Below are positions 34,071 through 41,541 of a stretch of DNA of 41,541 bases, piece after piece (the stretch's first letter is position 1; every line of letters begins with the position of its first letter). This DNA is from Nitrosopumilus sp. LS_AOA (GTDB lineage: Archaea > Thermoproteota > Nitrososphaeria > Nitrososphaerales > Nitrosopumilaceae), in contig LFLC01000022.1 in the NCBI GenBank assembly GCA_001543015.1, forward strand, positions 1-41,541, read 5' to 3'. Position numbers and translations under genes: made by a program. The notes beneath the pieces are model-generated. The model did not search any database and had not been told where the DNA came from. It was given only the letters and a program-made list of their open reading frames with translations.

Positions 34071-34252
34071 GCAAATTATCTAGTCATTAGAAAGGCGGAA
34101 CACCATTCATTTCAATCCCAGTAGCACCTTAAGCAAATTATCTAGTCATTAGAAAGGCGGAACACCATTCATTTCAATCCCAGTAGCACCTTAAGCAAAT
34201 TATCTAGTCATTAGAAAGGCGGAACACCATTCATTTCAATCCCAGTAGCACC
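34031..34252 (+). repeat. 62-bp tandem repeat, about 3.6 copies, at the end of the prohibitin gene
   Basis: Units begin at 34031, 34093, 34155 and 34217, with a 62-bp period. Each has an invariant 36-base part (aggcggaacaccattcattt and 16 more bases), which is the coding end of the prohibitin gene. A 26-base linker (ttaagcaaattatctagtca plus ttagaa) separates the copies, and the last unit lacks it. The linker itself resembles the gene sequence just before the first unit (taaattacctctagtcgtcg) with small indels. The period is not a multiple of three. After the last unit the sequence continues aaagtaa. Confidence 0.95.
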
Positions 34253-34268
34253 AAAGTAACTTATTTTT

Positions 34269-34574
34269 TTATTCTTTGTCTTTATTTTTGGTATTATCTC
34301 TTACTGCATCATACATTGAAAGGAATCGTTCTGGCTCTTTTTGTCTCATGTTTTTCTCCATATTTTGAATATCTTTTTGTGAAATTTCTTCACCTTTATC
34401 ATCGAAATATTCTTTAATTATTTGAGCGGGTGTTTTTTTAATATTATATTCTCGAAGTGTTTGCTTTACTGATCTTTTACACATGAAATCATGCAAGGCA
34501 TATCTATACACCAAATATCCTGTCAATCCTATAATTGCAACAATGAATATTGGAATTATTAATGCTGACACCAT
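34269..34574 (-). CDS. Single-TM protein with helical cytoplasmic tail
   Basis: A 101-residue protein beginning with one hydrophobic helix (SALIIPIFIVAIIGLTGYLVY), followed by about 75 charged residues predicted to be helical (TPAQIIKEYFDDKGEEISQK). No family is recognised. It faces the prohibitin-like gene tail to tail across the 62-bp repeat, so its message ends next to the repeat. The function is unknown. Confidence 0.65.
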   Translation of the reverse strand: MVSALIIPIFIVAIIGLTGYLVYRYALHDFMCKRSVKQTLREYNIKKTPAQIIKEYFDDKGEEISQKDIQNMEKNMRQKEPERFLSMYDAVRDNTKNKDKE

Positions 34575-34875
34575 AACTATATCCTTGATTTTTTCCTATT
34601 TCATTGTTGTTTTTATCTTATTTTGACTAAAATAGAATATTCCCAAATACTTGTGCGAGAATTGCGATAATTATGACAATTACAATTTTAACTCCTAACT
34701 TCATGTGGAAAAACTCTAGTTGTATTGTATAAATATTTCAAATTATTTATGCCCAAATCATTTCAAAAATTGTTATTATTTTCCAAAAAATTATGATCGT
34801 AAAATGCTATTTTCATAAAGTGATTCTATTTTATTCTACGAAACTCATAAATATTGTTCTCAGATTTGGGAATGT
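34575..34875. other. Intergenic region between membrane-protein gene and S-layer-like gene
   Basis: About 300 bases. It holds the candidate micropeptide with its TATA box (34627-34736) and, at the right end, the TATA-like cataaatat (34846-34854) that probably drives the S-layer-like gene. Nothing else is recognised. Confidence 0.5.
34627..34704 (-). CDS. Candidate 25-aa membrane micropeptide
   Basis: The minus-strand ATG at 34704 opens a 25-codon frame beginning MKLGVKIVIVIIIAILAQVF, a basic start and a single hydrophobic helix. A strong TATA-like atatttatac (complement of 34727-34736) is centred about 27 nt upstream, exactly the distance for leaderless transcription. It lies 52 nt upstream of the 101-aa membrane protein on the same strand, so it could lead a small operon. 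It is too short to be sure from sequence alone. Confidence 0.4.
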   Translation of the reverse strand: MKLGVKIVIVIIIAILAQVFGNILF

Positions 34876-36888
34876 CTGAATAAAAATAAATTTAATTCGT
34901 TATTGATTTTTGCAACATTATCCATTGGTTTAATTGCTATTTCTGGTGTGATGCCCGCAGCAAATGCCGCAAACGCTAATCTCTTTGTATCTGCAGAAAA
35001 CTCACAGTTTGATAACTACATGTCAGGACCTCAAGTAATCGAGGTGGTCGTTGTTGATTCTGATATCAATGACACTGATGAAGCAAAAGGTGAGCCAGAT
35101 GTTATAATCAATGGTAAGATCCTAAGAATGGTTCAAGGTGTAGATGGTAATTGGTATGGCTACTTTGCAGATAGAAATCAAGCACAGATTGCCGATAGCA
35201 CTGCAATTAGTGAAAATGGAATAGGTTTGGATTATGGTGATTTTTGTAGTAATGATGATGGTAATACAATTTTAGGATTTGATTTGTCAGAAACTGTAGG
35301 GTATGCAGTAAGTAATACTGGTGAGATTACAGGAGTAATTGGTTCTTCTTTTGGTGGCAGTATTGATAATACTTGTGTCTATATTTCTGGAACTACTGCA
35401 AACACAATGAATGTACTTCGAGAATTTAAAGATGTAAATCCTGGAAATGATGAAGTGTCAATTGGCCAAATTGGTTTAAACAGTATTGATAACTGGCCTT
35501 TCATTCAATTATACAATTTGAATCCAACTGGCAATGTATACGTGCAGTATAACATAGGTGCTGGTGTTCAAACAACAGTACTTACTTTTGATACTGTTGA
35601 AAATTATGCTGGTCTAGAAATAGATAGTAATTATTATTTTATTGATTCTCAAGTTTATCCAACAATTACTGATGTGTGGTTAAACATTGACCCAACTGAT
35701 GAGGATTCTTGGACATTTGGAACGTATGATACTATCAGTTCTAATTATCAAGTATTTGATAAGAATGGAATTGCAGTAGGTGATACACCTGAAAATACTG
35801 ATGACAATCTTTTGACTGGTAAACTTAATGAATTAATGTGTGAAGATAATTGTAGATTACTAATTAATCCTAATGCTCAAAGTGCACTTAATCCTGTACT
35901 CACATTACAGGACAATGATGATACTGGAATAGTTGGTACTGATGCTAATGATGCTACTAGTTTTCAAACCCTTGGTGGAAATCTAAATGGAAAAATTCCT
36001 ATCACTATAACTGAATCCTCTAGTAACAGTGGTGTGTTTGTAATGCATGATGAATCTGATTTATCTATTCTAAAAATCACTGATAATGCTGCAATAGGAA
36101 CGTCTGGTACTATTGATTACAATGAAGAACCAAAAACAATTCTTGTAGTGCTTCCTCCAATCCTTCCACTAAATATCGGTGATGCTTCAGTAAATGAAGA
36201 TGAGGGAACTGTTCTAATTCCAGTCACATGGAATCCTACTGATCCAGCATTTGGAGGTCTTCCAACTTTTCAATTTGGTTATGCAACCTCTGATGGAACA
36301 GCTACTGCAGGAAGTGATTATACTGCGTTTAATATTGTCATAACTCATTCTACTACAAGTGGAATTATCACACTTAGTTTCCCAATCATTGATGATGTGG
36401 AGATAGAATCAGATGAAACATTCACAGTCACCTTAACTGATCCTAATCTCAATAATGAAATAATTGGAACTTCAGTTGTTACAATTATTGATAATGATGT
36501 TGTACCTGTTGCAACTTTCTGTAATGATATGACTATTGACGAACTAATCTCCAGTGGACTATACAATGTAATTGATAACCGAGATGGACATCTTGATGGT
36601 GCTAGTATCACTGGAACAAATGGTGATGATCTAATTTTAGCATCAGACGCTGGAAATGATATCCGTGCAAAGAAAGGTAATGATTGTGTCATTGGCGGTG
36701 CAGGAAATGATAACTTACGAGGTGATAGTGGTAATGACATGCTATTTGGCTTATCTGGAAATGATAAACTCAATGGAGGATCAGGTGATGATGCACTATC
36801 ATGTGGTGATGGAGTAGATAAAGCAAATGGCGGAAAGGGAACTGACACTGCAACTGCAGATTGTGAAACCGTAAAGAAAGTTCCTTGA
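34876..36888 (+). CDS. S-layer-like secreted protein with Calx-beta and RTX repeats
   Basis: The N-terminal signal peptide (ending VMPAANA) leads into ANLFVSAENSQFDNYMSGPQ, which resembles, from memory, thaumarchaeal S-layer proteins. A Calx-beta domain lies near 425-540 (DASVNEDEGT, DGTATAGSDYTAF, DDVEIESDETFTV). The C-terminal 80 residues are RTX calcium-binding repeats (GGAGNDNLRG, GLSGNDKLNGG). The first ordinary start codon is TTG 34903, but that removes the basic n-region. Starting at CTG 34876 restores NKNKFNSLLIFATLS, a normal signal peptide, and lies 26 nt after cataaatat. An ATG at 34872 is out of frame. Acts outside the cell; probably Ca-dependent. Confidence 0.8.
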   Translation: MNKNKFNSLLIFATLSIGLIAISGVMPAANAANANLFVSAENSQFDNYMSGPQVIEVVVVDSDINDTDEAKGEPDVIINGKILRMVQGVDGNWYGYFADRNQAQIADSTAISENGIGLDYGDFCSNDDGNTILGFDLSETVGYAVSNTGEITGVIGSSFGGSIDNTCVYISGTTANTMNVLREFKDVNPGNDEVSIGQIGLNSIDNWPFIQLYNLNPTGNVYVQYNIGAGVQTTVLTFDTVENYAGLEIDSNYYFIDSQVYPTITDVWLNIDPTDEDSWTFGTYDTISSNYQVFDKNGIAVGDTPENTDDNLLTGKLNELMCEDNCRLLINPNAQSALNPVLTLQDNDDTGIVGTDANDATSFQTLGGNLNGKIPITITESSSNSGVFVMHDESDLSILKITDNAAIGTSGTIDYNEEPKTILVVLPPILPLNIGDASVNEDEGTVLIPVTWNPTDPAFGGLPTFQFGYATSDGTATAGSDYTAFNIVITHSTTSGIITLSFPIIDDVEIESDETFTVTLTDPNLNNEIIGTSVVTIIDNDVVPVATFCNDMTIDELISSGLYNVIDNRDGHLDGASITGTNGDDLILASDAGNDIRAKKGNDCVIGGAGNDNLRGDSGNDMLFGLSGNDKLNGGSGDDALSCGDGVDKANGGKGTDTATADCETVKKVP

Positions 36889-37153
36889 TTTTATAAAATT
36901 GATAAATTCCTGTGAATTAATTAATTTTTTAAATTAGAGTTTTAATTTTTAGCAATTATTATGTAAATGTAATCTAGTTCTGTATAGTTATGAGCATGAA
37001 TATTTTGTGATTTTAGATTAATGTGTGTCTGGGGTGGGTTTGTTAACTCAGTTAGATACATTTCTTGGTATTGCTCAAATATGGTTTATTTCTTTCGAGG
37101 AACGTATCAATGATTAGAATACTTTATGAGTATCCTAAGAAAAAATCAGGATT

Positions 37154-39691
37154 GTGAGGCTAATTTGGATAATAATCCCATTGATAATTTTTAGTATTAT
37201 TGGAGTTTCAGAATCATTTGCAGAAGGATCACTATACTATGTAAACTCTGTAGATACTGATGGTGTAAATCTCTTACGTGGAATAAGTGCAATTGCTGCA
37301 TCAGGAGATTATGTTTATGCCGTAGCGTATCAAGATAATAGAATTGTAATTGTTGATGTATCTAATCCTGCCAACCCAATCATCACTGCTTCATTTTTTG
37401 ATAATGATGAAACAACACTAAATATTGTAACTGGCATAACTGCAGTTGGAAATTATATCTATGTTACATCCCAATTTAATGAAAATGGCGTTTCCATAAT
37501 TGATGTATCTGATCCTACTAATCCAACACATGTTGGAACTATAATTGATGATGATTCCACATTACTTGTAGGTGCAAGTGGAATTGATGTACAAGGAGAT
37601 TATGCATACGTCACTTCTGGTCTGGATAATACAGTAACAATACTTGATGTATCTGATCCTACTAATCCAACACAGATAGGTTTCATAACAGATGATGACA
37701 CAATTGCACTAAATCATCCAAGAGACATAACTGTAGTTGGAAATCTTGCATATGTAACTTCAATTTTTGATCATGGTGTTTCCATACTTGATGTATCTGA
37801 TCCCGCCAATCCTAAACATCTTGGTTCCATAACTGATGATGATACAACTTTTCTTGTTCAATCTGACACAATTACTGTAGTTGGAGATTATGCATATGTT
37901 GGCTCTATTTTTGATCATACAGTAACAATACTTGATGTATCTGATCCCACCAATCCTAAACATCTTGGTTCAATAACTGATGATGATGAAACTGCTCTAA
38001 AAGGAACAACTGACATTATAGTAGATGGTATCTACGCATATGTTGGTGCGTATCAGGATGGAGGAGTTGAGGTATTAGATATTTCAAATCCCTCAAATCC
38101 AATCCATGTCAGTTCTATAACTAAATCTGATAAAAAATCACTTTTTGGTGCTGGACCATTGGCAATGACTAATGATTATCTCTATGTTGGAACTGCTAGT
38201 GGTTTTGATATTCTTACCACCAACATAGAACTAATCTCTACATCTACTGATAATTTTTCACCAACACCTGACTCTGAACCTATAATTGTTAATGACTTGG
38301 AATCCACTCAAACTAAATCGAATTCTCAAACCAGTGATATTTCTACAAGTGAATGGATTGCTGTATCTGATGATTTAGCAAACAATTCAGTTGCCCAAGA
38401 TATTTTACGAAAGATAGAGCAGACAAAAAAATGGATTGAAGAACTAGAGCAGCGAAATTATGAAAATCTAGAAAAACAAAAGGAGTTAGAAGAAAAAAGA
38501 AAACAGTCTCTTGTAAGACTAAATCAAGATCTGATAGATTGGGAAAACCTTTGGAATTATTATTCTCCACATAATTCTTTTGAACGATTTGTTGATAAAG
38601 TCAAAAACTCTCAAGTACAAGATGTATTCTGGGATCAATTCGAATTCAAAGAACAAAAAGTCAAATCTGGGCGAGATGCATTCAAACAAGTACTTGCAGA
38701 CGGCGGTTCAAGACGTGCTGCATTACAGGCATATCTTGCAGCTGCTGAAACAAAAAGAATTGAACTAATCGAGGCAAATTCTCAGTTTAATGTGAGACAC
38801 AACCTAGCATATTATTCTCAACAGATTCTTTTTGATAAGGATGGACAATTTGTAGATTCACCGGCATCTGGAGAACAATTGCGTGAATACTATGAAGATT
38901 ATAAAACAAATCCTTCATACCTGAATGCAAATCCAAATGATGCTGTATCTTGGTATGATATTGGAAAAACAAATCCAAATACTGAATGTAGAGAAGGACA
39001 AACTGTAGTACATCGTTTTCAATCAGATGATTATGTCTGTGTGACTGTATCTACTGCAGAGATGTGGGTACGATATGGTATGGGTGAAATCACGGGTGAT
39101 TCAGGAGTTAACACACGTGATGAATATTCTGTTACACCTCTTACAAAATGTGATGATGGATTTAGTGTGATATTTAATACAAATACTAAAAAATATTCTT
39201 GTGTTCTTGATGACACTGCAAATGATTGGATAGTACAAGGAATTGCAGAACTTCATACATCTGAAGATTACATCATAAAAAGTATCAAACTCAAGGATTC
39301 TTTTTTGAAAATTAATGAAATTAATCATCAAATTAAAGAAATGAAAAATAACTTAGAGATAGAACAAATAGAATTAAAAAAAATGTATGATAAAAAATAT
39401 GATGAGATATTAGTACAATTACAAATCAATAAAAAGAATATAATTAAAAATTATAACGAAGGTTCAGATATGTCAAAAGAAGAATTCACTATCAAGATTT
39501 CTGAACTTAGGAAACAATACAAATTAGAAAAACAAAGTATTCTTGATGATAAAATTAAAAATTCTAATGAATTAAAAAAAGAATATGATTTGAAAATGGA
39601 AAAATTTGTAACAAGTTATGAGGATGATCCTTACGTTAAGATAGTGTTTAACTCTGGTAATAATGCATATGAGGCAGTTGTAAGATACTGA
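37154..39691 (+). CDS. Secreted LVIVD beta-propeller protein with coiled coils and two Cys modules
   Basis: An 845-residue secreted protein. A signal peptide (IWIIIPLIIFSIIGVSESFA) is followed by about seven repeats of some 46 residues (GDYAYVTS...VTILDVSDPTNP), the LVIVD type that forms a seven-bladed propeller (about 25-355). A linker and coiled coil (about 410-460) come next. A helical region then leads to two 31-residue modules, each with two cysteines (C612 and C666 start them), and the C-terminus has long coiled coils (about 700-830). The GTG start at 37154 is about 28 nt after TATA-like ctttatga. The neighbour downstream carries the same module near its N-terminus. A surface structural or binding role is inferred. 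Confidence 0.8.
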   Translation: MRLIWIIIPLIIFSIIGVSESFAEGSLYYVNSVDTDGVNLLRGISAIAASGDYVYAVAYQDNRIVIVDVSNPANPIITASFFDNDETTLNIVTGITAVGNYIYVTSQFNENGVSIIDVSDPTNPTHVGTIIDDDSTLLVGASGIDVQGDYAYVTSGLDNTVTILDVSDPTNPTQIGFITDDDTIALNHPRDITVVGNLAYVTSIFDHGVSILDVSDPANPKHLGSITDDDTTFLVQSDTITVVGDYAYVGSIFDHTVTILDVSDPTNPKHLGSITDDDETALKGTTDIIVDGIYAYVGAYQDGGVEVLDISNPSNPIHVSSITKSDKKSLFGAGPLAMTNDYLYVGTASGFDILTTNIELISTSTDNFSPTPDSEPIIVNDLESTQTKSNSQTSDISTSEWIAVSDDLANNSVAQDILRKIEQTKKWIEELEQRNYENLEKQKELEEKRKQSLVRLNQDLIDWENLWNYYSPHNSFERFVDKVKNSQVQDVFWDQFEFKEQKVKSGRDAFKQVLADGGSRRAALQAYLAAAETKRIELIEANSQFNVRHNLAYYSQQILFDKDGQFVDSPASGEQLREYYEDYKTNPSYLNANPNDAVSWYDIGKTNPNTECREGQTVVHRFQSDDYVCVTVSTAEMWVRYGMGEITGDSGVNTRDEYSVTPLTKCDDGFSVIFNTNTKKYSCVLDDTANDWIVQGIAELHTSEDYIIKSIKLKDSFLKINEINHQIKEMKNNLEIEQIELKKMYDKKYDEILVQLQINKKNIIKNYNEGSDMSKEEFTIKISELRKQYKLEKQSILDDKIKNSNELKKEYDLKMEKFVTSYEDDPYVKIVFNSGNNAYEAVVRY

Positions 39692-39895
39692 TCTTAATTG
39701 TAATTAATTGATAAAATTTGTATTAAATTAGAAAATAAAAATCAAATTCATTTGTGGTGTTGAATTTTTAGTTTGATGCCCTAAAAATGGTATAGTTTTG
39801 CATAGTTTAGAGTAGGCATGGGTGGAAAAATTTAGTTCGAAAGTGATTCCGAAATAGGCATAACATTTTTCTTTACAATTCCAAATGTAATGTGA

Positions 39896-41541
39896 ATGAA
39901 AGAAAAATATGTGCTCTCTTTGAGTTTTTTGATATTTTTTGCAGTTTTAACATCCCTTGATATCTCAGCTAATGGTGATTTACATGAGGACGTGACATGT
40001 TCGGAAGGCTCTGAGATCGTTTTCAAACCCTCAACTGGACTACCAATATGTGTAAAATCATCAAGCGTTGAGAATTTCATTAATAGAGGATATACCGTTC
40101 CTACTCCAACGCAAGAACCTCTACGTATTGGATTATTGTTTTCAACGACTGGAGATTATTCAACATATGGAAAAGAAAGCAATTTTGCAGCACTACAAGC
40201 TATAGATGATTTCAATGAATATCTAAAGTCAATTGACAAAGAAGAATTTAGTTTGATTCCAGAAATTGTTAAACTCTCAACTGATCCTGAATTTACTTTA
40301 TTACATTTAAAAAAATTACATGCAGATGGAATAGATGTTTTCATTGGACCAGAAACAAGTGCAGAGCTTGAAATGATAAAACCATTTGTTGATTCTGAAC
40401 AAATACTAGTAATCAGTCCATCATCTACTGCTCCTTCTTTGGCAGTTGCAGACAGCATTTACAGACTTGTTCCTGATGATACCCATCAAGCAAAATTAAT
40501 TACTACACTTTTGGAAGATAACGACATTACTACTGTATTTCTTTTGGTTCGTGATGATATTTGGGGAAACGGACTTGCTGATGCAATTAAAGAATCATAC
40601 TCTGGGGAGATTTTACAAATTAGTTATGATCCCGAAGACCATTTGTATGAGGAAAAATTACAGGAATTATTTGAACTTGTTGCAGCCGAGGAATCCCTAC
40701 AAAATACTGTAATAGGTATAATCAGCTTTGGTGAAGTTGCTGAGTTTTTATTGCATGCTACAGACTATGACCTTCTTGATGAAGTAATGTGGTTTGGAAC
40801 AGATTCTAATGCAAATGAGAATAAGATAATTCAAGATAACAAAATTTCTGCATTTGCAGAAAAAGTTTCATTCAGAGCAATTCAATTTGCAAGTGATTAT
40901 GATAGCACTATCCATAAAAATATCGAGTCAAAACTTTATTTAGAATTGGGATATTTGCCAAGCACTTATGCATTTGGTGCATATGATGCAGTATGGCTTG
41001 TAGGTCTAAGTATGTTGGAGGCAGACAGTACAGATTCAATTGCTATAGAATCAACAATTCTTGATACATCCAAATCTTACAAGGGAGCATTGGGAGATTT
41101 GTATTTTAATGATGCAGGAGATTTAGTGTCAGATAATTATGATATTTGGTCTGTTGTAGAAGGTAAATGGTACAAAGGTAATTTTAGAGAAAATAGTGAG
41201 ACTGGTATAATAGAAAAAGTTGAAGATGTTGTTGTTGCACAAGAACAATCACCATCTACTGAAACTGAGATTACTCCTACAGAACAATCACCATCTACTG
41301 AAACTGAGATTACTCCTACAGAACAATTACCATTTACTGAGGGTGATATCCCTGTTCTTGCAATTGCATTGATTGCTGGTATTTCATTTATTATTTTATT
41401 ATTAGTATGGAGATTTAAAAAATCTCAAACCCGTTTAAAAGATTCAGACCACATTGATAAGATTGAACCAACTCCAGAACCAACTCCAGAACCAACTCCA
41501 GAACCAACTCCAGAACCAACTCCAGAACCAACTCCAGAACC
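39896..41541 (+). CDS. PBP1-type receptor-like membrane protein (3' truncated)
   Basis: Starts at ATG 39896 and runs off the window. The signal peptide (KEKYVLSLSFLIFFAVLTSL) is followed by one two-cysteine module (C35), then a periplasmic-binding-protein type 1 domain of about 380 residues. That domain has IGLLFSTTGDYSTYGKESNF, VFIGPETSAELEMIKPFV, ISPSSTAPSLAVAD and FGAYDAVWLVGLSML, as in branched-chain amino-acid receptors (LivJ). A repeated threonine/glutamate linker, one TM helix (IPVLAIALIAGISFIILLLV, about 485-505), a basic stop-transfer and an EPTP repeat follow. This is a tethered receptor rather than a free binding protein. No transporter subunits are seen in the window. Confidence 0.8.
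   Translation, partial: MKEKYVLSLSFLIFFAVLTSLDISANGDLHEDVTCSEGSEIVFKPSTGLPICVKSSSVENFINRGYTVPTPTQEPLRIGLLFSTTGDYSTYGKESNFAALQAIDDFNEYLKSIDKEEFSLIPEIVKLSTDPEFTLLHLKKLHADGIDVFIGPETSAELEMIKPFVDSEQILVISPSSTAPSLAVADSIYRLVPDDTHQAKLITTLLEDNDITTVFLLVRDDIWGNGLADAIKESYSGEILQISYDPEDHLYEEKLQELFELVAAEESLQNTVIGIISFGEVAEFLLHATDYDLLDEVMWFGTDSNANENKIIQDNKISAFAEKVSFRAIQFASDYDSTIHKNIESKLYLELGYLPSTYAFGAYDAVWLVGLSMLEADSTDSIAIESTILDTSKSYKGALGDLYFNDAGDLVSDNYDIWSVVEGKWYKGNFRENSETGIIEKVEDVVVAQEQSPSTETEITPTEQSPSTETEITPTEQLPFTEGDIPVLAIALIAGISFIILLLVWRFKKSQTRLKDSDHIDKIEPTPEPTPEPTPEPTPEPTPEPTPE
41242..41340 (+). repeat. 39-bp tandem repeat in receptor linker
   Basis: A 39-bp unit beginning agaacaatcaccatctactg occurs twice exactly (41242-41280 and 41281-41319), followed by a partial diverged copy. 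It encodes EQSPSTETEITPT, a hydrophilic linker between the ligand-binding domain and the membrane helix. In frame, so it changes only linker length. Confidence 0.9.
41465..41541 (+). repeat. 12-bp tandem repeat encoding EPTP
   Basis: Six full copies of gaaccaactcca and part of a seventh run to the window edge, encoding EPTP units after the membrane helix. Total length cannot be seen. Copies are identical, indicating a recent expansion by slippage. Confidence 0.95.

Noticed and set aside
34031-34252. CRISPR array
   Set aside because: The repeats are head-to-tail with no variable spacers; linkers are identical and derived from the neighbouring gene.
36345-36848. Minus-strand 167-aa frame opposite the RTX repeats
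   Set aside because: Serine/proline-rich shadow of the glycine/aspartate-rich RTX codons.
37021-37113. Possible 30-aa frame in the gap before the propeller gene
   Set aside because: No TATA element at the right distance, no ribosome site and no recognisable pattern.

Overview
This window reads as an ammonia-oxidising archaeon of the Nitrosopumilus type (Thaumarchaeota/Nitrososphaeria). The DNA is AT-rich. It carries archaeal information-processing genes: aIF2-beta, topoisomerase VI, Trm1, Nop5 with fibrillarin, RadA, Rpo4, S30e, L21e, a TFE-beta-like factor and an Elf1-like zinc ribbon. It also carries a secreted protein whose N-terminal domain resembles, from memory, thaumarchaeal S-layer proteins. 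Many genes have a TATA-like box 24-30 nt upstream of the start codon, so leaderless transcription appears common. I used that spacing to choose several starts. No database search was possible, so family names come from motif and sequence recognition.

Layout. 162-5499 is a compact plus-strand information block: zinc ribbon, aIF2-beta, DUF424, RIO1 kinase, KH protein, topo VI B and A. 5500-8471 holds a membrane-anchored Hsp20-like protein, a small HTH regulator with two unknown small proteins, and an MTA phosphorylase/adenine phosphoribosyltransferase salvage pair. 8510-13400 is less conserved: a large secreted Ig-like protein, a lone OLD-family ATPase/nuclease (possible defence or repair) and a small anchored protein. 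13456-18863 is RNA biology: TFE-beta-like factor, RlmE, Trm1, RNase HII, fibrillarin, Nop5. 18947-25144 has PyrD/PyrK, a B12-type radical SAM enzyme, S30e, RadA with an unusual tail, and RlmN. 25185-27617 is a classical archaeal operon: L21e, Rpo4, DUF655, KsgA and a HemK-like methyltransferase. 27618-33145 has isocitrate dehydrogenase, a metallophosphoesterase, tRNA-Ser(GCU), two micro-genes, a transglutaminase-like/zincin-like gene pair, small membrane and zinc-finger proteins and an FMN reductase. 33207-41541 is envelope-oriented: an SPFH/prohibitin protein followed by a 62-bp tandem repeat made from its own 3' end, small membrane proteins, an S-layer-like RTX protein, a seven-repeat LVIVD propeller protein and a truncated PBP-type receptor-like protein.

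The most interesting signals are four. A 31-residue two-cysteine module occurs three times in the two adjacent secreted proteins at the right end. The Nop5 glycine/arginine tail repeats are open in a second frame that runs into fibrillarin. The 62-bp repeats at 34031-34252 preserve what looks like the ancestral prohibitin C-terminus. A possible leaderless 25-residue membrane micropeptide lies at 34627-34704. I saw no CRISPR array, insertion sequence or replication origin. The two widest gaps between larger genes, 34575-34875 and 36889-37153, contain only the micropeptide candidate and promoter-like sequence.
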